64,000 bases of DNA. Source: Candidatus Coprovivens excrementavium. GTDB taxonomy: Bacteria; Bacillota_I; Bacilli_A; RF39; UBA660. Of the stretch, positions 16,644 through 25,169 are shown in pieces. Every line of letters begins with the position of its first letter. The first letter of the stretch is position 1. The stretch is from contig CALVVU010000002.1 of assembly GCA_944363975.1 (NCBI GenBank), positions 124,001 through 188,000 of the forward strand, read 5' to 3'. A program made the translations under genes and the position numbers. Below the pieces are notes generated by a model, which was not told the origin of the DNA, did not search any database, and saw only the letters and a program-made list of their open reading frames with translations.

Positions 16644-17969
16644 ATGAATAATTGTCCAAAATGCGGTAATCCACTTCAAGCAGGAGTAACATCTTGCCCA
16701 ATATGTGGTACAGATATATCTAATACAATTAATAATAAAGTTGAACAGTCGAACATTAAAGTTGCATCTGTTGGTCAAGCGCCAAATCAAGTGTCTCAGC
16801 CAGTTGCACCACAACCAACCGTTTCAGTTACTAAAGAACAAGTACAACCACAACCACAAGTTCAAGTTGAACAACAAGCTGTTACTCCCCAACAACCAGT
16901 TTCTAATTCAATTTCTGACCAACCAATTGCACCTGTTCAAGTAAGTACACCTAGTCAAAATGTTGTCCAATCAGCAGCTACTACTAACCAAATATCAACT
17001 CCAACTCAAGAACAAGCTCCTCAACAAATTGACCCAAACTCACTAGCCCCAAATATTCCAAAAGTTGAATTATCAACACCAGTACCAAGTATACCATCAT
17101 CACTAACTGATAATGGTGCAGGTAATCCAAGTACTCTGAATGTTTCTTCGACTCCAGAAGTGAAACCAGCCCCTAAGAAAAAAGGAAATAAGACTATTAT
17201 GGTCGTTGCCCTTATCGTTGTTATTGCTTTAGTTGGTGGTGGAGCATTCATGATGATGAATAACAATACAAGTCCCGCTCCAATAAACAATAATCAAGCT
17301 GCAAATTTAGCTAAAATATCTTTATCTTCAAACGGCTACAAAATAGACCTAAAAGACGGTTGGCTTACTGTTGAGGATGGTTCTAATGTTATTATTACAA
17401 ATACTAGTGAAACTGTCGCTATAAAGTTAAATCATTCTACAGGTAATATAAGTGAAATAAGCGAAGACTATATAAAATCATATATGGCAAGTAATACTTC
17501 ATATACTGATACAGAAGTTACAACAACTAAAATAAGTGCTAAAGATACGCTTGTTGTCAATAGTACAATTAATAGTATCCCTGTTCAAGTATATTTTATA
17601 AATGGTGGATCAAACCTAATTCTTAGTGTTAGTATAGTATATCAAAGTTCTGATAGTAAGAGTAAGTTTGAAGCAGAAGTTCAAGAAATGATAGGAACCT
17701 TATCATATGCTGATGAATCAATTAAAGCTATAAGTACAATAGATATGTATAAAGACCAATTTGGTTTGTCTGATGCAATTATCAATAATCGTAATAATCC
17801 AACTATAAATAATGCAACAACTAATGACCAAGAAACAAATCAACAAACCACAGACGAAAATACTACTACACCAGAAACGACAAATCCTTCAACAAATAAT
17901 CAAGAAACAAATCAAACAACTGAAGAGAATCAAACAAATACATCAACTGAAAACACTCCAATAGAGTAA
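16644..17969 (+). CDS. Zinc-ribbon membrane protein with Gln/Pro-rich linker
   Basis: 441 residues. An N-terminal zinc ribbon (CPKCGNPLQAGVTSCPICG, residues 4-22) is followed by a long Gln/Pro/Val-rich disordered stretch to about 170, a KKKGNK basic patch, and one membrane segment (about 184-208). A domain of about 150 residues outside the membrane follows, resembling other small lipocalin- or PsbP-like folds (GYKIDLKDGWLTVEDGSNVIITN). The tail is Thr/Asn/Gln/Glu-rich, as in wall-spanning regions. The function is unknown. The start follows AGGAGG, and a terminator follows the gene. Confidence 0.75.
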   Translation: MNNCPKCGNPLQAGVTSCPICGTDISNTINNKVEQSNIKVASVGQAPNQVSQPVAPQPTVSVTKEQVQPQPQVQVEQQAVTPQQPVSNSISDQPIAPVQVSTPSQNVVQSAATTNQISTPTQEQAPQQIDPNSLAPNIPKVELSTPVPSIPSSLTDNGAGNPSTLNVSSTPEVKPAPKKKGNKTIMVVALIVVIALVGGGAFMMMNNNTSPAPINNNQAANLAKISLSSNGYKIDLKDGWLTVEDGSNVIITNTSETVAIKLNHSTGNISEISEDYIKSYMASNTSYTDTEVTTTKISAKDTLVVNSTINSIPVQVYFINGGSNLILSVSIVYQSSDSKSKFEAEVQEMIGTLSYADESIKAISTIDMYKDQFGLSDAIINNRNNPTINNATTNDQETNQQTTDENTTTPETTNPSTNNQETNQTTEENQTNTSTENTPIE

Positions 17970-17970
17970 T

Positions 17971-18006
17971 AAAAAAGCAGTAGATTATAAATCTATTGCT
18001 TTTTTT
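17971..18006 (+). terminator. Intrinsic terminator
   Basis: AAAAAAGCAGTAGAT (17971-17985) pairs with ATCTATTGCTTTTTT (17991 onward) with one G-U pair and a 5-base loop. Confidence 0.85.
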
Positions 18007-18127
18007 AACACAAATAACACTTTTTTTGCATAAAATACGCGATTTATCTTGATTTAAGTTTATATTTTTGCTATTTTTAATATGTAAGGATAAACCTTAC
18101 ACAAAACATTTTATGGGAGGTAAAATC

Positions 18128-18400
18128 ATGGGAAAACAAGAATTAGTAGAATTTATCGCAGCTAAAGCTGGTCTAACTAAAGCTGATGCTACACGTGCTC
18201 TTGATGCAGCACTAGAAGGAATTACAACTGGACTTAAAAAAGAAGGAAAAGTTGCTCTAGTTGGTTTCGGAACATTCAGTGCTAAAGAAAGAGCTGGAAG
18301 AGAAGGAATTAATCCTTTAACTAAAGAAAAAATTACTATTCCTTCAAAAACTGTTGCTTCATTTAAAGCTGGAAGCAAACTTAAAGCAGCTATTAACTAA
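18128..18400 (+). CDS. hup: DNA-binding protein HU
   Basis: 90 residues, the standard HU length. GKQELVEFIAAKAGLTKADA at the N-terminus, GFGTFSAKERAGREGINPLT at the start of the beta-arm and ITIPSKTVASFKAGSKLK after it are diagnostic. HU bends and compacts the chromosome. Codon choice is more regular than in neighbours, as expected of an abundant protein. The ATG at 18128 follows GGGAGGTAAAATC; a longer in-frame reading from 18068 would contain this site. It lies near spoIVA as in Bacillus. A strong terminator follows. Confidence 0.97.
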   Translation: MGKQELVEFIAAKAGLTKADATRALDAALEGITTGLKKEGKVALVGFGTFSAKERAGREGINPLTKEKITIPSKTVASFKAGSKLKAAIN

Positions 18401-18412
18401 TTAAAGTTAAAT

Positions 18413-18455
18413 AAAAAAAGTCCATAAATGATTAAAAATTTATGGCTTTTTTTTC
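18413..18455 (+). terminator. Intrinsic terminator of hup
   Basis: CCATAAAT (18422-18429) pairs with ATTTATGG (18438-18445), extended by an A-tract against a T-tract of eight. Confidence 0.85.
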
Positions 18456-18494
18456 TTTTTTTTTATATACTAATAATGGTAGGAGTGCGACAAT

Positions 18495-19607
18495 ATGACC
18501 ACAAAGAAGAAAAAAGATCAAAAATTAAACAAAATATCTCTAATTATAAGTATAACTCTAGTACTTATTGCTTTTTTTCTTAAAAAGCCTTTAGTTTTAA
18601 GACCAATCATTTGGCTTATAGCTCTTTTTATTCTGGCTTTAAATATTAAGAAAACAAAGTCTTTAAAAAATAGTACTTTCATTGTAACAATTCTATGTAT
18701 TATATTTCTATCATTCATTCTTGATGCCATTAGCGTTATTACATTAAAAAGAATTCCAATTTTTGCTTACAACATTATTAATTCGGAGAACGCTCGTGTT
18801 TATAAAGGGATAGCTGTTCGTGTATGGCAATGTGATAAAGAAAACTATGATGATCTAATAGTTGCTCCATTCTATAAAAAAGGTTATATGTGCGACGCTG
18901 ATGATTTAGCTGCTATGGATATTAACTCCTTCTTAAATTCAGCTGTTGAAAACTACGATGACTATAAAAACATGTATATTAAAATTAAAGGTAAGATAAG
19001 CAAAAAAAATGGTCAAAACTATCTTGAAATGCGTCCATATGAAACTTCTGATATTACCGTAAATGGCTACGTTAATTTTGCTGATAATATAACATTACGT
19101 ATTGTTTTTCCTAATAATTCTCACGAATTAGACGATTATGATGTTTATGATGAAATAACAATTGTTGGACTTGTTAAAAACCTAGAAAAAGAAAATGAAA
19201 AAAATTATATTTATATGTCCGATAGTAGAGTAGTAAGTGAAATTAACTTAAATGAATTTACTATTACAGCCACTCCCGAAAAAGAATGTACTGGCAAAAA
19301 TTTAATTTATACTAGCGATGATAATAAAATTTACTTATATTGCCTAGAAGATATAATTATTAATTATGCAGATGACAACAAATATGAAATAGCTACTGCT
19401 TTATCATCTAATAAACTTACGATTGATAATTTAAAAGTTAATCCTAAAGAAATCTTAGTTGATGACGAAACAAATAATACAATTTATCAATATGATGACT
19501 ATAGTATTATGTTCTGCAACCCTGAAACAAGTGAAGACATCATCATAGGTAATAAAAACATGAAATTCGACTCTGTAACGTGTGACGTCAAAGTAGAACA
19601 AGAATAA
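18495..19607 (+). CDS. Membrane protein with OB-fold-like extracytoplasmic domain, function unknown
   Basis: 370 residues. A Lys-rich start is followed by three hydrophobic segments (about 15-33, 36-50, 60-82). The remainder, beyond about 90, should lie outside. It contains a stretch resembling tRNA_anti-like/OB folds (NMYIKIKGKISKKNGQNYLEMRP; DEITIVGLVKNLEKENEKNYIYMSDSRVV) and several cysteines (WQCDKE, GYMCDADD, KECTGK, YLYCLE, MFCNPE, VTCDVK) that could form disulfides. The start follows AGGAGTG. It is bounded by terminators, so it is a single-gene unit. No function can be assigned. Confidence 0.7.
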   Translation: MTTKKKKDQKLNKISLIISITLVLIAFFLKKPLVLRPIIWLIALFILALNIKKTKSLKNSTFIVTILCIIFLSFILDAISVITLKRIPIFAYNIINSENARVYKGIAVRVWQCDKENYDDLIVAPFYKKGYMCDADDLAAMDINSFLNSAVENYDDYKNMYIKIKGKISKKNGQNYLEMRPYETSDITVNGYVNFADNITLRIVFPNNSHELDDYDVYDEITIVGLVKNLEKENEKNYIYMSDSRVVSEINLNEFTITATPEKECTGKNLIYTSDDNKIYLYCLEDIIINYADDNKYEIATALSSNKLTIDNLKVNPKEILVDDETNNTIYQYDDYSIMFCNPETSEDIIIGNKNMKFDSVTCDVKVEQE

Positions 19608-19631
19608 ACTCGTGTTAAAACGAGTTTTTTT
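19606..19631 (+). terminator. Intrinsic terminator
   Basis: AAACTCGT (19606-19613) pairs with ACGAGTTT (19620-19627), followed by further T. The first arm overlaps the end of the stop codon. Confidence 0.85.
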
Positions 19632-19694
19632 ATACCCTTACTTGTCAAAATAAAGTAAATTTTATATACTATACATTACGGAAAGGAAATAATT

Positions 19695-20375
19695 ATGAAA
19701 GAAAAAATTGAAAAAATATATAATATATCTGTTGCCACAATAGTTAGTATTTATGCCTTAATAGAGTTAATACTTTTAATCTTTTTACCAAAATATAATA
19801 TTTTATTCCCAGGATGGTGGACTTTCATTATTATGCTTCCAGCTTTTGGAAATCTTTTATTTCAAAACAATAAAGCTAGTAGTTTATATATTTTTATTAT
19901 TGGTTTAATGCTTTTCTTAGTATCATTAGAAATAATAAACTTAAATAAATGTTTTACTATTTTATTATGTCTTGGTATAATATTTATAGGTATTAGTATA
20001 ATAAAAACAACATTAAAAATACCCGAAAAGAAAAAAAGTATTATCAAATATGTACCATTCTATTACACTTGTTTAGGCTCAACAGAAGAAAAAATAACTA
20101 CAACTTTCGTTGGTGGAACAACAAAAGTTATAGTTGGTTATCTTCTACTTGACTTAAGAGATGCCAAAATAGAAGACAATTCTACTTTAAAAGTATCAAG
20201 TATTTTTGGAACAACTGAAATATATCTTCCTGAAAATGTTGAAGTTGTTACTAATAATACTAATATTCTTGGTGGAACAGAAAATCTTAAACAGCCAAAA
20301 GAAAAAAGTAATAAGAAAAAGAAAAAAATATATGTTGAGTCAATTAGCATTTTCGGTAGTACTAAACTTAGATAA
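19695..20375 (+). CDS. LiaF-like membrane protein (cell-envelope stress type)
   Basis: 226 residues. The N-terminal half has four hydrophobic segments (about 12-35, 40-56, 62-80, 85-105). The C-terminal half matches the LiaF/YvqF C-terminal domain: EKITTTFVGGTTKVIVGYLLLDLRDAKIED, VSSIFGTTEIYLPENVEV, TNILGGTENL and a last SIFGSTKLR. LiaF proteins restrain envelope-stress two-component systems; no histidine kinase or response regulator is adjacent here, so the partner is unknown. The start follows GGAAAGG. The next gene begins 11 bases downstream, suggesting one operon. Confidence 0.8.
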   Translation: MKEKIEKIYNISVATIVSIYALIELILLIFLPKYNILFPGWWTFIIMLPAFGNLLFQNNKASSLYIFIIGLMLFLVSLEIINLNKCFTILLCLGIIFIGISIIKTTLKIPEKKKSIIKYVPFYYTCLGSTEEKITTTFVGGTTKVIVGYLLLDLRDAKIEDNSTLKVSSIFGTTEIYLPENVEVVTNNTNILGGTENLKQPKEKSNKKKKKIYVESISIFGSTKLR

Positions 20376-20386
20376 GGAAGGTTAAT

Positions 20387-21331
20387 ATGGCTAAGAAAAC
20401 AAACTCATCTGCTTCAAAAGCAGAAACAAAAAAAACTTCTAAAAAAGAAGTAAAAAAAACAGAAACAAAAAAAACAACACCTAAAACTAGTAGTTCTGTA
20501 AAGAAAGTTAAAGAACCAGTTAAAAAGAAAAAGGTTCCAACGATAACTCAAGAAGAAAACAATTATGCTCGCACTTTAATAGCTGGCGTTCTAATTATAA
20601 TAATCTTTATTGGTGGTTTTATCGCTGTCAAGTATCGTGATAATCAAGGTCTAAAAGAAGAAAAATATGTTGCTACTGCTGATGAGAAAAAATTTAAAGA
20701 AGAATACGAAACCTTAAATGGTACAACTAGATCAAATGGTTTAAAAAATAAAGAACTTACTATTATAGATGATAATAATATCAAATACATTACAATCGAT
20801 GAAGCAGCAAAAATGTTAGATTCTGGATCTGGAGTAATATACTTTGGTTTCGCTGCATGCCCTTGGAGTCGTAATGCCATTCCAGTTCTATTAGAAGCAA
20901 TGCAAGCTAGTGAACTTGACACAATCTATTATGTTAATGTTCGTCCTAATGATGATTTAAATGAAGACGTTCGAGATACTTATATTCTAAACTCTAAAAA
21001 TAAAGCTCGTAAAAGCAAAGATGCTTCTGAATCTTACTATAATGTTTTACTTGCTTTAGCTAACGAGTTAAATGATTATATCTTAACAACGGATTCTGGT
21101 CGTGAAATTAACACTGGTGAAAAAAGATTAAATACCCCAACTGTGGCTGCTGTTAAAAATGGCGTTCTTGTTGGCTTTCATGAAGGAACCGTTGCAGATC
21201 ATGAAAAAGATGAAAATGATGAATTACGAGACTTAACAGATGAAGAAAAAGAAGAACTATTAAATACATATACTGATATCATTTCTAAATATTTAAATAG
21301 TACTTGTGAAGAAGACGGAGAAGGATGCTAA
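20387..21331 (+). CDS. Membrane-anchored thioredoxin-like protein
   Basis: 314 residues. A Lys/Thr/Ser-rich cytoplasmic region (1-60) is followed by one membrane segment (about 64-84), then an extracytoplasmic thioredoxin-like domain with VIYFGFAACPWSRNAIPVLL and the cis-Pro region TPTVAAVKNGVLVGFHEGT. The active site is CPWS, so the second cysteine is missing. This is the pattern of bacteriocin-transport-accessory-type proteins more than of thiol oxidases. The tail CEEDGEGC carries two further cysteines that might substitute. It shares an operon with the LiaF-like gene and is followed by a terminator. Confidence 0.78.
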   Translation: MAKKTNSSASKAETKKTSKKEVKKTETKKTTPKTSSSVKKVKEPVKKKKVPTITQEENNYARTLIAGVLIIIIFIGGFIAVKYRDNQGLKEEKYVATADEKKFKEEYETLNGTTRSNGLKNKELTIIDDNNIKYITIDEAAKMLDSGSGVIYFGFAACPWSRNAIPVLLEAMQASELDTIYYVNVRPNDDLNEDVRDTYILNSKNKARKSKDASESYYNVLLALANELNDYILTTDSGREINTGEKRLNTPTVAAVKNGVLVGFHEGTVADHEKDENDELRDLTDEEKEELLNTYTDIISKYLNSTCEEDGEGC

Positions 21332-21343
21332 TCCTTCTTTTCT
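21319..21343 (+). terminator. Intrinsic terminator
   Basis: AGAAGGAT (21319-21326), the loop GCTA and ATCCTTCT (21331-21338) are followed by TTTCT. It overlaps the last codons of the thioredoxin-like gene. Confidence 0.75.
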
Positions 21344-21406
21344 AATGTTTATATCTTGGAAAAAAACCTCTGATAGTATATAATACTAAATGAAAGAAGG
21401 TGGAGA

Positions 21407-22687
21407 ATGAAACTTATAACTTTACTGCCAGCAGACACCTATACGGTTATCAATAAATCTATTATTACTGAAGATGATCAAAAAAATATTATTTCTTTAT
21501 ATGAACCAATCATTGGACCGATAGCTGTATGTTTATACTTTAATTTTCTAAGAGATCTTCGCCTAAATGAGTTTATTAGCAAAGATTATACCCACCACCA
21601 TTTGATGCGCATAATGAATAGCAGTATCGACACCATAAAAACTGCTCGCGAAGCTTTAGAAGGCGTAGGTTTAATAAAAACATATTACAAAGAAGGAGAA
21701 CCTAACTCCTATTGTTATGAGATTTATTCTCCCTTAAGTCCTAAAGAATTCTTTGCTTCCCCAGTATTCAATATAACTCTTTATAATAATCTTGGTAAAA
21801 ATGAATATGAATTAATTAAAGCTGAATATGAGTTACCCAAAATAGATTTACATGAGTATGAAGACATATCTAAAGAGTTAAATACGATTTTTAAGTCTTC
21901 AACAACCTATGAACCAATCGATGCTCAAGAACGTAAATCACAAAACCCTAAATTGAATGGTATTATAGATTTTGACTTGTTGATATCTTCTATGCCTAAA
22001 GGAATATTAAAATCAACATCTTTAACTAAGAAAACTAAAGAATTAATTGAACAACTAGCTTATATATATGATTTAGATACTTTAAAAATGGTTGAAATAT
22101 TACGTACTGTTTTAACCGATAAAGGAACATTTGATAAAGTTGAACTTCGTAAAAGTACTCGTAAATACTATCAGTACAACAATAGTGGTAAACTACCAAC
22201 TATAATATATCGTACTCAACCAGAATACCTAAAAACTCCTGAAGGTGATAAAAGTCAATTGGCGCAAATTATTTATATGTTTGAAAATACATCTCCATCT
22301 GATTTCTTAAAAATCAAATATAAAGGTGCTAAACCAACAGCTCGTGATTTACGTCTTCTTGAAACTCTTTTAGTTGATTTAGAACTTCAACCAGCTGTCG
22401 TTAATGTTTTAATTGATTACGTTTTAAAGAAAAATAACAACAAACTAAATCAATCATTTGTTGAAACGATTGCTGGTCAATGGAAAAGATGTAACGTCGA
22501 AACAGCGAAAGAAGCTATGGCTTTAGCTAAAAAAGAAAACGGGAAATATACCAAGAAAGTAACTTCCAAGAAAACAGCTAACACCAAAAATGAAGAACCG
22601 ATTTGGTTAAACCAAGAAATCAAAAAAGAAGAACTAACAGCTGAAGAACAACAAGAAATAGATGAACTATTAAGTAAATACAGGTGA
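21407..22687 (+). CDS. dnaB: Replication initiation and membrane attachment protein DnaB
   Basis: 426 residues of the Firmicutes DnaB/DnaD family (not the replicative helicase). The N-terminal segment LPADTYTVINKSIITEDDQ followed by ISLYEPIIGPIAVCLYFNFL matches DnaB of Bacillus. The C-terminal part (FENTSPSDFLKIKYKGAKPT; LETLLVDLELQPAVVNVLIDY) is the DnaD-like domain. It helps load the replicative helicase at the origin and, with PriA, at restart forks. dnaI follows 4 bases downstream, the same order as in Bacillus. The start follows AAGAAGGTGGAG. Confidence 0.92.
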   Translation: MKLITLLPADTYTVINKSIITEDDQKNIISLYEPIIGPIAVCLYFNFLRDLRLNEFISKDYTHHHLMRIMNSSIDTIKTAREALEGVGLIKTYYKEGEPNSYCYEIYSPLSPKEFFASPVFNITLYNNLGKNEYELIKAEYELPKIDLHEYEDISKELNTIFKSSTTYEPIDAQERKSQNPKLNGIIDFDLLISSMPKGILKSTSLTKKTKELIEQLAYIYDLDTLKMVEILRTVLTDKGTFDKVELRKSTRKYYQYNNSGKLPTIIYRTQPEYLKTPEGDKSQLAQIIYMFENTSPSDFLKIKYKGAKPTARDLRLLETLLVDLELQPAVVNVLIDYVLKKNNNKLNQSFVETIAGQWKRCNVETAKEAMALAKKENGKYTKKVTSKKTANTKNEEPIWLNQEIKKEELTAEEQQEIDELLSKYR

Positions 22688-22691
22688 TAAT

Positions 22692-23567
22692 ATGGAAATA
22701 AGAAATAATGTTAACGAACGTGCCTTAAAAAGTAGTTATGCTGAAGCATATAAAGATCAAGATTTTCGTCGTTTAGTAAAAACAATCAAAGCTGATGACA
22801 AAACGGCCATGAAATATACTTCATCTCTTCAAGAAACAACTAAAGAACTAAATCATTGTCGCAATTGTCCTGGTTTAATTTATTGTCAAAATCGTCTAGA
22901 AGGACATATTATGTATCCACGTTGTAATGATAACCAAATAATTTTTTCTTATATGCCTTGTAAATACGAAAAAGAACGCCGCGAAAAAGAAAAGAATCGC
23001 ATGACTAGAGATAAAGAATTATCATTAGCTAGTATGGCTCAAATCGATGGTACAGATAAAAAGCGTGTTCCAGTTATAAAATGGTTAATAAACTTCTGTG
23101 ATCAATATGATCCTAATAAAAACAATAAAGGATTATATTTACACGGAACATTTGGTTGTGGAAAGACTTATTTAATATCTGCTGCATTTAATGAACTATC
23201 TAAAAAAAGAATATCTACTGAAATCGTCTATTATCCAGAATTACTTCGTGATTTAAAAAGTGATTTTGACACGTTTGCGGATCGTATTGACTATTTAGAA
23301 AATGTTGATTTACTTCTTATCGATGATATAGGTGCTGAGAAAGTAACAGAGTGGAGTAGAGATGAAATACTTGGTACTATTTTACAACATCGTATGAATA
23401 ATTATAAAGCAACATTCTTTACTTCTAATTTAAATATAGAACAATTAGAAGAACATCTAATTATTAATTCTAATATTGATGAAATAGTTAAAGCAAAAAG
23501 AATTATTGAAAGAATTAAGCAATTAAGTGAAGATATGGAATTAATTGGCGAAAATAAAAGAAAATAA
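22692..23567 (+). CDS. dnaI: Primosomal protein DnaI (helicase loader)
   Basis: 291 residues. The N-terminal helicase-binding region carries a zinc-binding-like set (CRNCPGLIYC, then PRC and MPCKYE, about residues 57-97). The C-terminal AAA+ domain has Walker A GTFGCGKTY (about 153-161), Walker B LLLIDDIGAE and the sensor FFTSNLNIEQLEEHL. It loads the replicative helicase together with DnaB, the preceding gene. The binding site AGGTGAT spans the dnaB stop codon, indicating coupled expression. Confidence 0.94.
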   Translation: MEIRNNVNERALKSSYAEAYKDQDFRRLVKTIKADDKTAMKYTSSLQETTKELNHCRNCPGLIYCQNRLEGHIMYPRCNDNQIIFSYMPCKYEKERREKEKNRMTRDKELSLASMAQIDGTDKKRVPVIKWLINFCDQYDPNKNNKGLYLHGTFGCGKTYLISAAFNELSKKRISTEIVYYPELLRDLKSDFDTFADRIDYLENVDLLLIDDIGAEKVTEWSRDEILGTILQHRMNNYKATFFTSNLNIEQLEEHLIINSNIDEIVKAKRIIERIKQLSEDMELIGENKRK

Positions 23568-23588
23568 TCATCAAAACATTTTAAAATT

Positions 23589-23597
23589 TGCTATAAT
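23589..23597 (+). promoter_or_regulatory. Extended -10 promoter of fmt
   Basis: TGCTATAAT lies 16 bases before the fmt start, leaving an extremely short leader. Confidence 0.6.
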
Positions 23598-23613
23598 AAA
23601 AAAGGTGATACAA

Positions 23614-24549
23614 ATGAAAAATACAAAAGTTATATTTATGGGAACACCCGATTTTGCCGTTCCTATTCTAGAGGTGTTACTAGAAAATACTAATGTTATA
23701 ATGGTTGTCACTCAACCAGATAAAGAAATAGGGCGTCATCACGAATTAGTTCCAACTCCTATAAAGAAAGTTGCTCAAGAACATAATATCCCTGTTTTTC
23801 AACCAATTAAAATAAGAGAAGAGTATGATAGGATTATTGCTGCTGAAGCAGATATCATCATAACTTGTGCTTATGGTCAAATTATTCCTGAAGCAATTCT
23901 TAATGCTCCTCGTTTAGGTTGTATAAATGTTCATGCATCATTATTACCTCGTTTAAGAGGCGGAGCTCCTCTTCACCATGCTCTTATTGATGGTGAAACA
24001 GAAACAGGAGTTACTATAATGTATATGGATAAAAAAATGGATACTGGTGATATTATTTCAACTATTCCATACCATATAAAAGAAACAGATAACGTAGGAA
24101 CACTTCATGATACCTTAAGTCAGCTCGGAAAAAATCTCTTACTTGAAACTTTACCATCTATTATTGCTGGTACAAATCAAAGAATTCCCCAAGATAATAC
24201 AAAAGCGACATATGCTTGGAATATAAGCCGTGAGGAAGAACATCTTGATTTCAACAAAACAGCTCGCGAAATATACAATAAAGTTCGTGGTTTGTATCCA
24301 TGGCCTAAAGCAAACACTTTAATAAATGGTGTAGAAGTGAAAATTTTAGAATGTTTTATAGGAGAAAAAGATAGTCATCTATCGTCAGGAACAATCTGCG
24401 AAATAAACAAAGATAATTTTGGTATTTGCACTAAAGACAAAGTTATATATATAACCAAAGTCAAACCATTTGGTAAAAAAGAAATGTCAGCTCGCGATTT
24501 TTTAAACGGAATTAATAAGGAAAAATTACTTCATACAATAGTTGAATAA
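23614..24549 (+). CDS. fmt: Methionyl-tRNA formyltransferase
   Basis: 311 residues. MKNTKVIFMGTPDFAVPILE at the start, the VVTQPDKEIGRHHELVPTP substrate loop, ITCAYGQIIPEAIL, the catalytic region CINVHASLLPRLRGGAPLHHALIDGE (Asn, His) and MYMDKKMDTGDI are diagnostic. The C-terminal tRNA-binding domain follows. It formylates initiator Met-tRNA using 10-formyl-THF, which Fhs (11767) can supply. The ATG at 23614 follows AAAGGTGATACAA. An in-frame extension back into dnaI is rejected because the promoter and binding site lie between. Confidence 0.96.
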   Translation: MKNTKVIFMGTPDFAVPILEVLLENTNVIMVVTQPDKEIGRHHELVPTPIKKVAQEHNIPVFQPIKIREEYDRIIAAEADIIITCAYGQIIPEAILNAPRLGCINVHASLLPRLRGGAPLHHALIDGETETGVTIMYMDKKMDTGDIISTIPYHIKETDNVGTLHDTLSQLGKNLLLETLPSIIAGTNQRIPQDNTKATYAWNISREEEHLDFNKTAREIYNKVRGLYPWPKANTLINGVEVKILECFIGEKDSHLSSGTICEINKDNFGICTKDKVIYITKVKPFGKKEMSARDFLNGINKEKLLHTIVE

Positions 24550-24551
24550 TA

Positions 24552-25124
24552 ATGTTAAAAAAACACAAAGGCCTTACAATTTACTTTATAATCATTATTA
24601 TAGCTCTCTTATTAATTATGTTTATTATTCCAGATAGTTTTTTTACCAAAAAATATGAAGGAATAAAAAATCCTTCATCTGATACCGAAAAAAAAGAATT
24701 TACTGATTTTGAAACTCAAAAACAACATTTATTAAAAAATAACTACAACTATGAATATTCTTTATTAGATAGTATGGGTACAGAATCTTACTATTTCCAA
24801 TGTTCTGGTCAAATAAATGATACCTTAGAATCAGGAAGCTGCACTTCCCCAGAAAAAATATCATATACTGAAACAACAAAAAAAGAAGTATTCTCTAAAA
24901 TAGAAAATCAATACTTAAATCCTCAAAAAATATTTGAATTAATAGAAGGTATAACTCCCGAAGAATTTAAAGAAAGTACGATAAGAGAATTTGTATATCA
25001 ATCTAAAATAGAAGACTTGGATACAGAGATAACAATTACTACTGATTTAGATGAAATTACACAAATATGTCTAAGCAATGCTTATATGACATATATTTTA
25101 AAGTATAGTAATGTGACTTATTGA
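24552..25124 (+). CDS. Single-pass membrane protein of unknown function
   Basis: 190 residues. A short basic start and one hydrophobic segment (about 8-27) are followed by an acidic, Lys/Glu-rich extracytoplasmic part with an isolated Cys pair (YYFQCSGQ...GSCTSPEK) about 13 residues apart, possibly a disulfide. The ATG lies 2 bases after the fmt stop and has no good binding site, so it is probably translated by coupling to fmt. It ends in TGA, showing TGA is a stop here. No family is recognised. Confidence 0.65.
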   Translation: MLKKHKGLTIYFIIIIIALLLIMFIIPDSFFTKKYEGIKNPSSDTEKKEFTDFETQKQHLLKNNYNYEYSLLDSMGTESYYFQCSGQINDTLESGSCTSPEKISYTETTKKEVFSKIENQYLNPQKIFELIEGITPEEFKESTIREFVYQSKIEDLDTEITITTDLDEITQICLSNAYMTYILKYSNVTY

Positions 25125-25169
25125 CTTTTATAAATCGAGTTGTTATCATAAGCAAAGAGGGGGATTATT

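Noticed and set aside
16780-17040. CAACAA/CCACAA-rich repeats as a DNA repeat array
   Set aside because: They are codon-level low complexity for the Gln/Pro linker of the zinc-ribbon protein, without regular spacing.
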